Source of the DNA: Nocardia albiluteola
GTDB lineage: Bacteria > Actinomycetota > Actinomycetes > Mycobacteriales > Mycobacteriaceae
Direction: 5' to 3'
Length of the DNA: 64,000 bases
NCBI RefSeq assembly: GCF_018860155.1
Contig: NZ_JAHKNI010000012.1
Span: forward strand, 124,001-188,000
The notes under the pieces were generated by a model. It saw nothing but the letters and a program-made list of their open reading frames with translations, made no database searches and was not told the DNA's origin. The translations under genes were made by a program, and so were the position numbers. Numbering within the stretch: position 1 is the stretch's first letter; the number at the start of each line of letters is the position of its first letter. Below are positions 25,063 through 34,233 of the stretch, in pieces.

Positions 25063-26586
25063 ATGACGAATTCCCACGGCACGACCACCATGTCCGTACT
25101 CCCTTACCGTGACGAACTGGGCATCACACCCGGTCGCCTGTACATCGACGGGCAATGGGTCGACTCGGTCTCCGATGCCCGGTGGCATCATCTGAGCCCG
25201 GCCACGAACGAGGAAGTGACCACGATCGCCGACGCCTCCGCCGTCGACGTGGACCGCGCGGTCACGGCCGCGCGCAGGGCCTTCGACGAGGGGCCGTGGC
25301 CGCACCTGCGGGCCCACGAGCGCAAGCGGCTGATCGAGCCGCTGGTACAACTGCTGCGCGAGGCCTCACCGCGGCTGAGCAGGCTCCAGACACTGGAGAA
25401 CGGCATGCCGATCGGGTTCACCACCCAGTACCGGCTCTCGGCCGAAGTCGCCGCGGACGTCTTCGACTATCACGCCGGGTGGATCGACAAACTCTCGGGC
25501 GAGACGTTCCCGCAGTACACCGACCGCAGTGACCTGCAGTACCTGAGTTTCCGCGAGCCGGTCGGCGTCGTCGCGGCGATCGTGCCGTGGAACGCGCCGG
25601 TCCTCCAGATGGCGAACAAGGTCGCACCGGCCCTGGCCGCCGGCTGCACGGTCGTGCTCAAACCCTCCGAGTACGCCAGTCTCACCAGCCTCGCCATCGC
25701 CGAACTGATCGACCAATTGGATTTGCCGCCCGGGGTTTTCAACCTGATCACCGGCGTCGGCGCACAGTCGGGTGAGGCGCTGATCACCCATCCCGGCGTG
25801 GACAAGATCAGCTTCACCGGCAGCCGGGGCGTGGGCGGGCGCATCCTCGAGGCGAGCGGGGACAACATCAAGCGCGCCACCCTCGAACTCGGCGGCAAGA
25901 GCCCGGCCCTGGTATTCCCCGACGCGGACGTCCGCAAGGCCGCCAAGACGGTGATGGGTATGGTCGCGCTGGGTATGTCGGGCCAGCAGTGCACCGCGCA
26001 GACCCGCGCCCTGGTGCACGCTGACTGCTACGAGGAATTCCTGGACGGGGCCAAGGAGGTAGCCGCCTCGGTGCGATACGGTAACCCCTTCGATCCGGCC
26101 ACCAACGCCACGCCGCTGATCAATAAGCGCCAGCTCGTGAAGGTACTGGACTACATCGAGAGCGGCACCGCCGACGGCGCCCATCTGCTGCTCGGCGGCG
26201 ATCGTCCGGGCGGTGAGCTGAGCGCGGGCAATTACGTCAATCCCGCCATCTTCACTCAGGTCGACAACCGCATCCGCATCGCACAGGAGGAGATCTTCGG
26301 GCCCGTGCTGGCCGTCATCCCCTTCACCGACGAGGACGAGGCCATCCGCATCGCCAACGACACCGAATACGGGCTTGCCGCGGGTATCTACACCAGCGAC
26401 CTCGGCCGCGCCTTCCGGCTGGCCCGTCGGATCCGGGCGGGTGCGGTCGGCATCAACGGCTACACCTTCATGCCCAACTCCCCCATCGGCGGCTACAAGA
26501 CCTCCGGGCTCGGCCGGGAGGGCGGTCGCACGGCCATCGAGGCGTACACCGAACTCAAGACCGTGATGCTCGAAACCCGAGCCTGA
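25063..26586 (+). CDS. NAD(P)-dependent aldehyde dehydrogenase
   Basis: 507 residues, ALDH superfamily, oxidising an aldehyde to its acid. Visible are the substrate-anchoring VVAAIVPWNAPVLQM, nucleotide-binding VVLKPSEYAS and ITGVGAQSGEAL, FTGSRGVGGRI, the general base Glu in ATLELGGKSPALV and the catalytic Cys in GMSGQQCTAQTR. The closing motif GGYKTSGLGREGG is intact. Start sites at 25063 and 25090 are both possible; I use the first. The gene lies between the two SARP regulators, followed after 16 bp by a SnoaL-like gene, so these two genes are likely one unit under SARP control. The substrate is unknown. Confidence 0.9.
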   Translation: MTNSHGTTTMSVLPYRDELGITPGRLYIDGQWVDSVSDARWHHLSPATNEEVTTIADASAVDVDRAVTAARRAFDEGPWPHLRAHERKRLIEPLVQLLREASPRLSRLQTLENGMPIGFTTQYRLSAEVAADVFDYHAGWIDKLSGETFPQYTDRSDLQYLSFREPVGVVAAIVPWNAPVLQMANKVAPALAAGCTVVLKPSEYASLTSLAIAELIDQLDLPPGVFNLITGVGAQSGEALITHPGVDKISFTGSRGVGGRILEASGDNIKRATLELGGKSPALVFPDADVRKAAKTVMGMVALGMSGQQCTAQTRALVHADCYEEFLDGAKEVAASVRYGNPFDPATNATPLINKRQLVKVLDYIESGTADGAHLLLGGDRPGGELSAGNYVNPAIFTQVDNRIRIAQEEIFGPVLAVIPFTDEDEAIRIANDTEYGLAAGIYTSDLGRAFRLARRIRAGAVGINGYTFMPNSPIGGYKTSGLGREGGRTAIEAYTELKTVMLETRA

Positions 26587-26602
26587 GACGGAGCGAACCC
26601 CG

Positions 26603-27040
26603 GTGTTGTGGAACGAGACCCGGCCGCCGGTCGGAGCGCACCGGCTCAGCGTTCGGCACGAGGCGAACCGGGCCGAGCTGACGGCGCTTATCGCCGATTA
26701 CCTCGAATTGATGTGGAACCGGGGTCGCACCGATCTGGCCGCGCGCTTCGTGGCGTGCGGTCTCGTCGAGCACTGCCCGAGCCTGCCCGACGGCCGCCGT
26801 GCCCTGGTGGATCTGATTCACGGGGTGCGGCAACGATTTCCGGACGCCCGGTTCGAGCTGCGCCGCATCGCCGCCGACGGCGACCTGGTGTTCGCGCACT
26901 CGCTGTTCACCACGGGGCCCGGCGACCGCGGGGTCGCGGTCGCCGATGTCTTCCGCATCGACTACGGGCTGATCGTCGAACACTGGCAGGTGCGGGAGCG
27001 GGTGCCCGAGGTGACCGTCGGGACGCATCCGGTCATCTGA
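26603..27040 (+). CDS. SnoaL-like (NTF2-fold) protein
   Basis: 145 residues with the SnoaL-like polyketide-cyclase/NTF2 pattern: N-terminal helix (NRAELTALIADYLELMWNRG), LVEHCPSLPDGRRALVDL, DARFELRRIAADGDLVFAH, then ADVFRIDYGLIVEHWQV. Such proteins act as cyclases, isomerases or accessory binding proteins in specialised metabolism. GTG at 26603, 16 bp after the aldehyde dehydrogenase stop, so co-transcribed with it. No signal peptide. Confidence 0.78.
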   Translation: MLWNETRPPVGAHRLSVRHEANRAELTALIADYLELMWNRGRTDLAARFVACGLVEHCPSLPDGRRALVDLIHGVRQRFPDARFELRRIAADGDLVFAHSLFTTGPGDRGVAVADVFRIDYGLIVEHWQVRERVPEVTVGTHPVI

Positions 27041-27089
27041 GTCGTCGCGAGACGTCCCCTGCTTGCCGGCACCGCGCGGCACGGTCGAC

Positions 27090-27109
27090 ACCGGACGGGC
27101 ACGTCCGGT
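27090..27109. promoter_or_regulatory. Inverted repeat upstream of SARP copy 2
   Basis: ACCGGACG (27090-27097), GGCA, CGTCCGGT (27102-27109): a perfect 8 bp arm palindrome ending 26 bp before the GTG start. Candidate operator or leader hairpin; no direct evidence beyond symmetry and position. Confidence 0.4.
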
Positions 27110-27135
27110 AATCATGATCGTGTCGAGGAGGATCC

Positions 27136-30100
27136 GTGCAGGTGCGAGTGTTGGGCCCGGTGTCGGTCGTCACCACGGCGGGGCAGGAGTTCGCGATCGA
27201 GGGACCTCGGTTGCGAACCCTGTTGGTGCTGCTGGCGATTCGGGCCGGTGAGGTGGTGGCGCCACCCCGGCTGTTCGAGGGCATCTGGGACGGTCGGCCG
27301 CCGGCCAAGGCCGAGAATGCGCTGCACTCGCTGGTGAGCCGGCTGCGCGCGGTAGTCGGCCCGCAGCGGTTGCTGCGCCGGGAGCAGGGCTACCTGCTGC
27401 AGATCGAGCCCGACGCGGTGGACATCCGGCGCTTCGGCCGGCTTCTGGACGAGAGCCGGGAGTGGGAGCGGGCCGGGGATGCGGATCGAGCCGCACGCAG
27501 TCTCGATCGGGCGCTGGCGCTGTGGCGCGAGAACGCGTTTGCCGGTGTGACAGACTCGGCCGAAATGCGGACTCTGGCAACGAGATCGACCGAGCAACGA
27601 CTGACCGCCGTCGAACGCAGGGCGGATCTGTATCTGACCCTCGGACGCGGGGGCGAGGTCCTCGCCGAACTGGCCGCAGAGTGCGCCGCGCACCCGTTCC
27701 GGGAATCACTGACCGCCCGGCGGATCGCCGTGCTGCGCGCCACCGGGCACCAGGCCGAGGCGCACCGGGTCTACCGGTGCACGCAGGACCTGCTGCGGGC
27801 CGAGCTCGGCACCGCTCCCTCGCGGACGCTGTCCGAGGCGCTGACGACCACCGACGCCCCCGCACCGCCCCCGCAGGCCCGGGCACAGGCGCGGCCGCCG
27901 GACGATCACGCCCCTTGCGTGGTGGGCCGGCGGCCACCGAGACATCGGACCAGCTTCATCGATCGTGAGACGGACATAACGCGGGTGATGCAGCGGCTCG
28001 AAGGCTCGCCGTTGCTCACGCTGACCGGTGCCGGCGGCGTCGGCAAGACCCGGCTCGCGACCGAAATCGCCTGCCGGGCACCGTGGCCGGACGGATGCCT
28101 GTTCGTCGAGCTCGCGGGCGTGGCACCGGAGCACACCGGCGGTACCACACGGTCGGCGGCGGTCGCGGCGGCAGTGGTGTCGGCGCTCGGCGCGATCGAG
28201 CCGGGCGACGACGGTCACCGGGAGGCCGCCCTGGATCGAGTTGTCGCACAACGGCGCATGCTGCTGGTCCTCGACAATTGCGAGCATGTGATCACCGCGG
28301 TCGCCGAGCTGACCGCACGGCTACTGGAGCGGTTCCCGGACCTCACCGTGCTGGCCACCAGCCGCGAACCACTCGGTATCGAGGGCGAAACGTTGTACCC
28401 GGTCCGCAGTCTCGAGGTCCCCGACGAGGACGCCTCGCTCGCCCGCACCGCGTGCGCTCCGGCGGTACGCCTGTTCCTGGATCGCGCTCGCGCGGTCCAG
28501 GCCGATTTCGTGCTGACCCAGGCCAATCGCGCCGATGTCACCCGCATCGTGCGACGACTCGACGGGCTGCCACTGGCGCTCGAACTCGCCGCGGCGCGCC
28601 TGCACACCCTGCCCGTCGGCCAGGTGGCGTCCCGGCTCGACGATCGATTCTGGATGTTGCACTCGGCCGGTCGCCAGGAGTCGCACCGGCATCGCAATTT
28701 GTCCGCAGCGGTGTCGTGGAGCTGGGATCTACTCGGGCGCGCGGAGGTCGAATTGGCGCGCAGGTTAGCCGTATTCGCCGGCGGCGCCACCCTCGACGCC
28801 GTGCTCGGGGTGTGCGGGGGTGGAATCGATACCACGGACACACTGGCGGCGCTGGTCGCCAAGTCCATGGTGGATTTCGACGGCGTCCGATACCGGATGC
28901 CCGAGACGATCCGTGCCTATGCCGCAACGGAATTGACCGATGCGGGGGAGGCCGATGGGCTGGCCGCCGCGCACGCGGACCATTTCATCGAATTCGCCCG
29001 TGCCGCCGCACATCGGTTGCTGAGCGCGCGGCATGACCAGGCGGTGCCGCAGCTGGCGGGCGAACACGCCAATTGCATGGCCGCACTGCGGTGGGCGGTC
29101 CATGCCGGGGACGGTGCCCGTGCCCTGCGGCTGTACGGCAACCTGGTCTGGCACTGGCTGCTGTGCGGGCTGCGCGCGGAGGCGTCGGCCTGGCAGCCTC
29201 GCGTTCGGGCGCTGCTGGAGGGCCGGATACCGCCGGGGAGCACGGGCGAGTATCTGGCCCTGACCTACGCGCACGTTCTGCCCGGCTATCACGAGCTGCT
29301 GCGGCCCGACCAGATCCCGGATCGCACAGGCGAATTCGATCGCCTGGTCGCCGCCGCCGTTGCGGAGGGTTCCCGGCCGCACCCGGTGTTCGTGCTGTTG
29401 TCGGCGCTGCGCGAATATCACCGCGGCAACGTCGAACCGCTGGCCGGGTGCGCCGAGGCCGGCGACGAGTGGCTGCGCGGCAACGCCCTGGTCCTCTCGG
29501 CGCTCGAGAAGATGCGTGGTGACGTCCGGTCCGGTCCGCACGTGGTCGCCGACCTCGAGGCGGCGGTGGCATGCCTGGACCAGCTCGGTGAGCCGCGCGG
29601 ACTGAGCCGGGCGCTGTTGTTGCTGGCGTCGTTCCGGATCCCGGCGGAGGGCCTGGCGGCGGTCGAGCCGCTGATCACACGCGCGACCCGGCTGCTGAGC
29701 GCCGATCTCGGCGCCGACGAACTGGTGGGAGTGCTGTGGCGGGCCGCTCAGTTGCACCTGCACGACGGCGATATCGACGGCGGCGCAGCGTATCTGGCGC
29801 ACGCACACACGCTGGTCGATGCCCGGGTCTCGGAGAACACGCTGCGGTGGCTGCGCGTTGCCGAGGCCGACTTGGTGCTGCGGCAAGGTGATCCGGACGC
29901 CGCGGTCGAGCTGTATCGCCGCTCCCTCGACGATGTCGACGACGAGCAGGCCACGCCGGTGGCCAACCTGGTCATCGAGGAGGTTCGTGGGCGCACGAAC
30001 TACGCGATCGCGCTGCTCGACATCGACCGGATCGATGCCGCCACGCGCCAATTGCGACACGCTCACCGTCTCGCGCTCGATCACGCACCGCCATTGCTGC

Positions 30101-30366
30101 CGACGATCGCGGTCGGCCGCGCCCTGGTCCTGCTGGCCACCGGCGAGCCCGAGCGGGCCGCCGGACTGCTCGGCGCCTTCGGCCGCCCCGGTCTCGAAGC
30201 CACTCCCGCCCACCACAATCCGGATGTACATCGCGCACACACCGTCGCGCGCACCGTGCTCGGGCGCAGTCGCTACGAATCCGCTCTCGCGCAGGGGCGA
30301 TCCGTGCCGGCCGACCGGCTGCACACGATGCTCGACGACCTCGCACATCCGGCTGGCAGTCGCTGA
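27136..30366 (+). CDS. SARP-family regulator with NB-ARC ATPase (AfsR-like), copy 2
   Basis: 1076 residues with the same architecture as the copy at 21673-24879: winged helix (MQVRVLGPVSVVTTAGQEFA), activation domain at 100-245, Walker A GAGGVGKTRLA near 296-308, VLDNCEH, and the long helical tail ending VPADRLHTMLDDLAHPAGSR. The GTG at 27136 has GAGGAGG just upstream. The copies share the overall layout but differ throughout, so this is an old duplication. The end of this gene and its downstream sequence are repeated at 38.1 kb behind a truncated third copy. Probably activates the neighbouring dehydrogenase/SnoaL genes and the MFS exporter. Confidence 0.9.
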   Translation: MQVRVLGPVSVVTTAGQEFAIEGPRLRTLLVLLAIRAGEVVAPPRLFEGIWDGRPPAKAENALHSLVSRLRAVVGPQRLLRREQGYLLQIEPDAVDIRRFGRLLDESREWERAGDADRAARSLDRALALWRENAFAGVTDSAEMRTLATRSTEQRLTAVERRADLYLTLGRGGEVLAELAAECAAHPFRESLTARRIAVLRATGHQAEAHRVYRCTQDLLRAELGTAPSRTLSEALTTTDAPAPPPQARAQARPPDDHAPCVVGRRPPRHRTSFIDRETDITRVMQRLEGSPLLTLTGAGGVGKTRLATEIACRAPWPDGCLFVELAGVAPEHTGGTTRSAAVAAAVVSALGAIEPGDDGHREAALDRVVAQRRMLLVLDNCEHVITAVAELTARLLERFPDLTVLATSREPLGIEGETLYPVRSLEVPDEDASLARTACAPAVRLFLDRARAVQADFVLTQANRADVTRIVRRLDGLPLALELAAARLHTLPVGQVASRLDDRFWMLHSAGRQESHRHRNLSAAVSWSWDLLGRAEVELARRLAVFAGGATLDAVLGVCGGGIDTTDTLAALVAKSMVDFDGVRYRMPETIRAYAATELTDAGEADGLAAAHADHFIEFARAAAHRLLSARHDQAVPQLAGEHANCMAALRWAVHAGDGARALRLYGNLVWHWLLCGLRAEASAWQPRVRALLEGRIPPGSTGEYLALTYAHVLPGYHELLRPDQIPDRTGEFDRLVAAAVAEGSRPHPVFVLLSALREYHRGNVEPLAGCAEAGDEWLRGNALVLSALEKMRGDVRSGPHVVADLEAAVACLDQLGEPRGLSRALLLLASFRIPAEGLAAVEPLITRATRLLSADLGADELVGVLWRAAQLHLHDGDIDGGAAYLAHAHTLVDARVSENTLRWLRVAEADLVLRQGDPDAAVELYRRSLDDVDDEQATPVANLVIEEVRGRTNYAIALLDIDRIDAATRQLRHAHRLALDHAPPLLPTIAVGRALVLLATGEPERAAGLLGAFGRPGLEATPAHHNPDVHRAHTVARTVLGRSRYESALAQGRSVPADRLHTMLDDLAHPAGSR

Positions 30367-30369
30367 CAG
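30353..30369. promoter_or_regulatory. CTGGCA N5 TGACAG element at the end of SARP copy 2
   Basis: CTGGCA (30353-30358), GTCGC, TGACAG (30364-30369) overlaps the stop codon of the regulator and precedes the small ORF and MFS gene. The same 17 bp, unchanged, occurs at 38169-38185, and a related perfect repeat lies at 25012-25028. Confidence 0.45.
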
Positions 30370-30424
30370 GGCCATCTCAGCGGGCACGGCGATCGTGTGG
30401 GTCACGTCCGTCTGAAAGGAAGCC

Positions 30425-30502
30425 ATGAACGGCATCACCGACCCGAGCCGCCGCCGAGCGGGCGCCGAAACCGCTGAGCGAGAAGAAGGTTCGACGCGAT
30501 GA
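30425..30502 (+). CDS. Short leader ORF (25 codons) coupled to the MFS gene
   Basis: ATG at 30425 preceded by GAAAGGAAG gives MNGITDPSRRRAGAETAERE and five more residues, and its TGA overlaps the MFS start (ATGA at 30499-30502). The ribosome site and first codons match those of the small gene at 38239, which contains EIADPS where this one has GITDPS, so this looks like a shortened remnant of that gene that now serves as a translational coupler. No function is claimed for the peptide. Confidence 0.45.
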   Translation: MNGITDPSRRRAGAETAEREEGSTR

Positions 30503-31692
30503 CCACCGACTCAACGGCGCCGGAGGATATTCGGGACGATTCCGCGGCCTCGGTGCGGAACTGGTTGGCCGTCGCCGCGGTGGCGACCGCGACCTTCGCC
30601 ATGGTCACCGTCGAGGCGATGCCCGTGGGGCTGCTCACCTCGATCGGCCACAGTTTTCACGTGTCGGCCGGCGCGGTCGCACTGACGGTCACCCTGCCCG
30701 GGGTGGTCGCCTCGCTCGCCGCGCCGATCCTGCCGGTGGCCATCGGGCGGCTCGACCGGCGGCTGGTCCTGCTGGGGTTGATCGCGCTGATGCTGGCCGC
30801 CACCGCGGTCTCGGCGGCGGCCTCCGGGTTCGCCATTCTGCTGGCCGCGCGGGCGGTCGTCGGCGTCGCCATCGGCGGCTTCTGGGCGCTGGCGGCGTCG
30901 TGCGCGATCAGATTGGTTCCGCCGCAACATATTCCACGGGCGACCTCGCTGGCCTTCGGCGGCGCCACCGTGGCGAACGTGCTGGGCGTCCCCGCCGCCA
31001 CGCTGATCGGCAACCTGTCCAGCTGGCGGGTGGCGTTCCTGGCCGTCGCCGGATTCGGTGCGGTGGTGGCGATCGCCCTGGGTGTGCTGCTCCCGCGCTT
31101 GCCCGCCCTCACCCCGGTCTCCCCGCGAGCACTGTTGCGGCAGTTGCGCATTCCCGCCGTGCGGGCGGGCGTGATCGCGACATTCCTGCTGGTGGGCGGT
31201 CATTGGGCCGCGTACACCTTCGTCCGCCCCGCCCTGCAGGACCTTTCGGGCCTGAGCGCCTCGGCCATCGGACCAGCGCAGCTGGGTTTCGGTGTCGCCG
31301 GCGTGCTCGGGACATTCGCCGGCGGCTCGGCGGCCGCGCGCGATCCGCGCCGCGCGCTGCTGGCGGCGGCCGCGCTGCTGGCGGCCGCGCTGGCGCTGTT
31401 CGCGACGGTCGGCACCACCGCGATCGGCGGCATCGCGGTGCTACTGGTCTGGGGTGCGGCCTTCGGTGTAATCCCGGTGGGCGTGCAGACCTGGATCCTG
31501 CAGGCCGCGCCTCACGATGCCGAGGCGGCCACCGCCCTGAACACCTCGGTCTACAACCTCGCCGTCGCGGTGGGAGCGGCACTCGGCGGCCTTGTCGTCG
31601 ACGCCACATCGGTGCGCGGCGTGCTGCTCACCGGCGCGGGATTCGCCGTCGTCGCGATCGCGACCGTCGCGGCCACGGGCCGACGGCGATGA
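30499..31692 (+). CDS. Major facilitator superfamily drug/metabolite exporter (DHA1-like)
   Basis: 397 residues with 12 predicted membrane helices. The N-terminal half contains the DHA1-type motifs: ALTVTLPGVVASLAAPILPV with GRLDRR after helix 2 (motif A) and LAARAVVGVAIGGFWALAAS (helix 4). It resembles NepI/AraJ-type exporters of purines, sugars or drugs; the substrate cannot be read from sequence. Translationally coupled to the 25-codon ORF upstream and downstream of SARP copy 2, so it may export the product of the adjoining pathway. Confidence 0.85.
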   Translation: MTTDSTAPEDIRDDSAASVRNWLAVAAVATATFAMVTVEAMPVGLLTSIGHSFHVSAGAVALTVTLPGVVASLAAPILPVAIGRLDRRLVLLGLIALMLAATAVSAAASGFAILLAARAVVGVAIGGFWALAASCAIRLVPPQHIPRATSLAFGGATVANVLGVPAATLIGNLSSWRVAFLAVAGFGAVVAIALGVLLPRLPALTPVSPRALLRQLRIPAVRAGVIATFLLVGGHWAAYTFVRPALQDLSGLSASAIGPAQLGFGVAGVLGTFAGGSAAARDPRRALLAAAALLAAALALFATVGTTAIGGIAVLLVWGAAFGVIPVGVQTWILQAAPHDAEAATALNTSVYNLAVAVGAALGGLVVDATSVRGVLLTGAGFAVVAIATVAATGRRR

Positions 31693-32045
31693 GGCACTCG
31701 AACCCGCCCGGCGCCGGAGACACCAGCATTCCGCCTCCTGACCGCCGAACTCCCGTGGCATGAGCAGCAGACAGAGTCGATCATGGAAAAGTCTTGATCC
31801 ACGTCTGTCGACGCAGCAGCCCGGGTGGTCATCGACTGTGAGCGCTCATGCCGAAGAGCGAGTGTTCCAACGTGGCTGCTGCTCCAGCGAGAACGGAGTC
31901 TGCGCTGATATCGGCTGGGGTATGCGCTATCCCGATACCAGGACAGACCCAGCAGTTGTGGGTCGTCGATGAGTTCGGCGGCGTGCCGGGTCAGCGAGGC
32001 GGCCGCGCTCGTGGCCGTCGGGTGAGATGTGCACATCCAACGGTG
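31693..32045. other. 353 bp without a confident gene
   Basis: Between the MFS and TetR genes, which converge here. A minus-strand frame starting at an ATG (32036) only 10 bp after the tetR stop opens with protein-like sequence (AAASLTRHAAELIDDPQLLG) for about 40 codons, then turns into arginine- and serine-rich sequence typical of a shadow frame. It could be the start of a decayed gene; I make no functional call. Confidence 0.4.
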
Positions 32046-32714
32046 TCAAAGGTGCAGGCCGTCGAGGGTGAGGGCTATGCCGCGGCGGAAACGGTCGTCC
32101 ATGTTGGGGGCGGTGAGGTGCGCGGCGACCAGGCGGAGGGCGGGGAAGTCTGCTTCGGGTAGCTCCTCGAGTCTGGTGCGGGCCTGGTCGAGGACTTGGG
32201 CGGCGGTCGAGCCCGCTGCTTCGGCGGCGTTCATCGGGCGTAGTTCCTGAAGGACGAAGCCGGTGACGTAGCTGTTGAGCAGGAAGGCGGTTTCCGCTGC
32301 CGCGGGCGGGGTGAGGCCGGCGGTCAGGAGGGCGGCGACCAGGGTTTCCAAGGCGCGCAGGGTGTTCGGGCCCTGGACCCAGCGGCCGGCCACGATGGTG
32401 GCGGCGTCGCGGTGGGTGAGCAGCAGGTCGCGGTAGGACGTCAGGGCCTGTTCGACGCGGTGCCGCCACGGCAGGGCGGGGTCCGGCCAGACTGCGTCGG
32501 CGAGCAGGTCGTCGGCGAGCAGGTCGATGAGCTCGTCCTTGTTGCCGACATGCCAGTACAGGGAGGACACGTCCACACCGAGGCGGGAGGCGACTCGGCG
32601 CATGCTCAGGCGGTCGACGCCCTCCTCGCGGACGATCTCGCGGGCCGCAGTCACCACGGCGGGGCGGGTCAGTCCCGAGCCGGTCCGGGGGCGCCCGCGT
32701 CGAGCACTGGTCAC
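32046..32714 (-). CDS. TetR family repressor (TetR_C-type)
   Basis: 222 residues. N-terminal helix-turn-helix (LTRPAVVTAAREIVREEGVD, MRRVASRLGVDVSSLYWHV) and a C-terminal domain of the tetracycline-repressor kind (RHRVEQALTSYRDLLLTHRD), so a small-molecule-responsive repressor. GTG at 32714 with GAGGAGG upstream. Divergent from the LLM oxidoreductase gene; two inverted repeats in the 64 bp between the start codons are probable operators. Confidence 0.88.
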   Translation of the reverse strand: MTSARRGRPRTGSGLTRPAVVTAAREIVREEGVDRLSMRRVASRLGVDVSSLYWHVGNKDELIDLLADDLLADAVWPDPALPWRHRVEQALTSYRDLLLTHRDAATIVAGRWVQGPNTLRALETLVAALLTAGLTPPAAAETAFLLNSYVTGFVLQELRPMNAAEAAGSTAAQVLDQARTRLEELPEADFPALRLVAAHLTAPNMDDRFRRGIALTLDGLHL

Positions 32715-32731
32715 AACGCCTCCTCTGGGGT

Positions 32732-32764
32732 TACTCTTCGAGAGTACTAAACCAACACTGTTGG
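32732..32764. promoter_or_regulatory. Two operator-like inverted repeats between tetR and LLM oxidoreductase
   Basis: TACTCT TCG AGAGTA (32732-32746) and CCAACA C TGTTGG (32752-32764) are both perfect inverted repeats, six bases apart, in the short divergent intergenic region. TetR proteins bind such palindromes; which of the two is used cannot be decided from sequence. Confidence 0.6.
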
Positions 32765-32778
32765 ATTATGGAGTGATC

Positions 32779-33747
32779 ATGTTCGATACCCGATTCGGTT
32801 TGCTCATCCCGCAACGCGGTGCGGAGTTCGGCGTCGGCACACTGGGCGAACTGCTGGAGCTGGGACCGCTCGCCGAGCAGAGTCCCCTGCTGAGTTCGGT
32901 GTGGGTGGGGGACAGCCTCACCGCGCAGCCCAGGGCCGATTCGCTGACTCTGCTGGGTGCATTGAGCGCTCTGACTAGCCGCGTGCGGCTCGGGACGGCC
33001 TGTATGGCCAGCTTCCCGGTGCGAGATCCCGCGGTGCTCGCGTATCAGTGGGCAAGCCTGGACCGGGTGTCCGGCGGCCGGATGGTGCTCGGAGCCTGTA
33101 CTGGGCTGGTGGGTGACGGGGTCAGCGCGGCGGAGGGCGAACACTGGGGTGTGCCCGATCGGGAACGGGGGCCGAGGCTGGCCGAGAACATCCGGTTGTG
33201 CCGGGAACTGTGGAGTGGCAAGGAGATCGACTTCGAGGGCCGATTCCGCAGTTATCGCGGGCTGGCCGTGCATCCGGTTCCGGTACAGGATCCGTGCCCG
33301 GTGTTCATTGCCGCGAACCCCTGGAATCCGGCGTTCGCCGAGCGGGCCTTGCGGCGGGTGGCGACGCTGGCCGACGGGTGGATGACCGCTGCCAGTTGGC
33401 CCGGGTTGTTCGAAACCCTGTGGGACGGCTTGTCCGCGCAACTCGCCGAGGTCGGCCGTGATCCCGCGCAGTTCCCGGTCACCGTGCTCTACAACATCAA
33501 TGTCGGTGCCGGACGTAAGGAGTCGCTGGCGGAGACCGCACGCTTCATCCGGGCCCACGAGAACGGGGAAGACGTGCCTGCGCCGATGGTCGAGGCGTGG
33601 ACGGCCGCCGGTCCACCCGCGGCCTGTGCGACCGCGCTGCGCACCCTGATCGAGCAGGGCGCGACCCATGTGATCCTTCGCATTACGGCCTGGGATCAGC
33701 GCGCACAGCTGGATCGGGTGGTCAACGAGGTGCTCCCGCTCGTCTGA
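32779..33747 (+). CDS. LLM-class (luciferase-like) flavin-dependent oxidoreductase
   Basis: 322 residues, bacterial luciferase/F420-dependent TIM-barrel family. Visible are the N-terminal strand FDTRFGLLIPQ, SVWVGDS, SRVRLGTACMASFPVRDPAV, LDRVSGGRMVLGACTG (cofactor loop) and the substrate-side ENIRLCRELWSGKEIDFEGR. The cofactor may be F420 or FMN. ATG at 32779 with GGAG at 32770-32773. Divergent from tetR with operator-like repeats between, so likely induced by the TetR ligand. Substrate unknown. Confidence 0.87.
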   Translation: MFDTRFGLLIPQRGAEFGVGTLGELLELGPLAEQSPLLSSVWVGDSLTAQPRADSLTLLGALSALTSRVRLGTACMASFPVRDPAVLAYQWASLDRVSGGRMVLGACTGLVGDGVSAAEGEHWGVPDRERGPRLAENIRLCRELWSGKEIDFEGRFRSYRGLAVHPVPVQDPCPVFIAANPWNPAFAERALRRVATLADGWMTAASWPGLFETLWDGLSAQLAEVGRDPAQFPVTVLYNINVGAGRKESLAETARFIRAHENGEDVPAPMVEAWTAAGPPAACATALRTLIEQGATHVILRITAWDQRAQLDRVVNEVLPLV

Positions 33748-34233
33748 GGGGGTGCGGGGCTCATAGTGGCGATGCTGTACCGATGAGCCGGCGGGGACCT
33801 GCGCATGGGCATCTCGGATGGCGTTAGACGCAAGGTGTGGGCTGTCCGGAACCCTAGTGCTATGTGGAACCTTGGAACCGCGCTTCGATCCGCACTGCGG
33901 AGAGAGCCGGTTTCGAATGCGAAGGGCTCCTCAGATCGTGGCAGAAGGTCGGCAATCGACGCCGCGACATGTTCATGTACGCGCGCCTGGCAACGGGAAC
34001 CCTCGCCGAGGCGGATCGGGTTTGCACCGGTTAGACCTCAATGACCGGTTGCCGACGGTCGCGGGTGATCGCGAACCGATATCAGTGCTGGTCGACCTCC
34101 ACGGCCTCGCTTGTAAAATTAGTTAAAATTAGTCGATACTATGCTTGATCTGCGTTTGTACGCACAGCCAGTGGATAAATCCGCTCGAAAACATCTGATG
34201 AATCGCTCACCCTCTCTATGAGAGGACCGTCCG
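33748..34233. other. 486 bp without a gene; AT-rich tandem repeat before the P450
   Basis: No credible coding sequence. At 34114-34133 the decamer TAAAATTAGT is duplicated in tandem, an AT-rich island that may hold the P450 promoter. A 26-codon frame (34141-34221) starts with ATG but has no ribosome binding site. At 34211-34225 CCTCTC TAT GAGAGG forms a perfect inverted repeat over the ribosome site of the P450 gene and could hide it in RNA. Confidence 0.5.

Noticed and set aside
34141..34221. 26-codon ORF just before the P450 gene as a precursor peptide
   Set aside because: No ribosome binding site and no aromatic-rich core; the downstream 23-codon ORF is much better supported.
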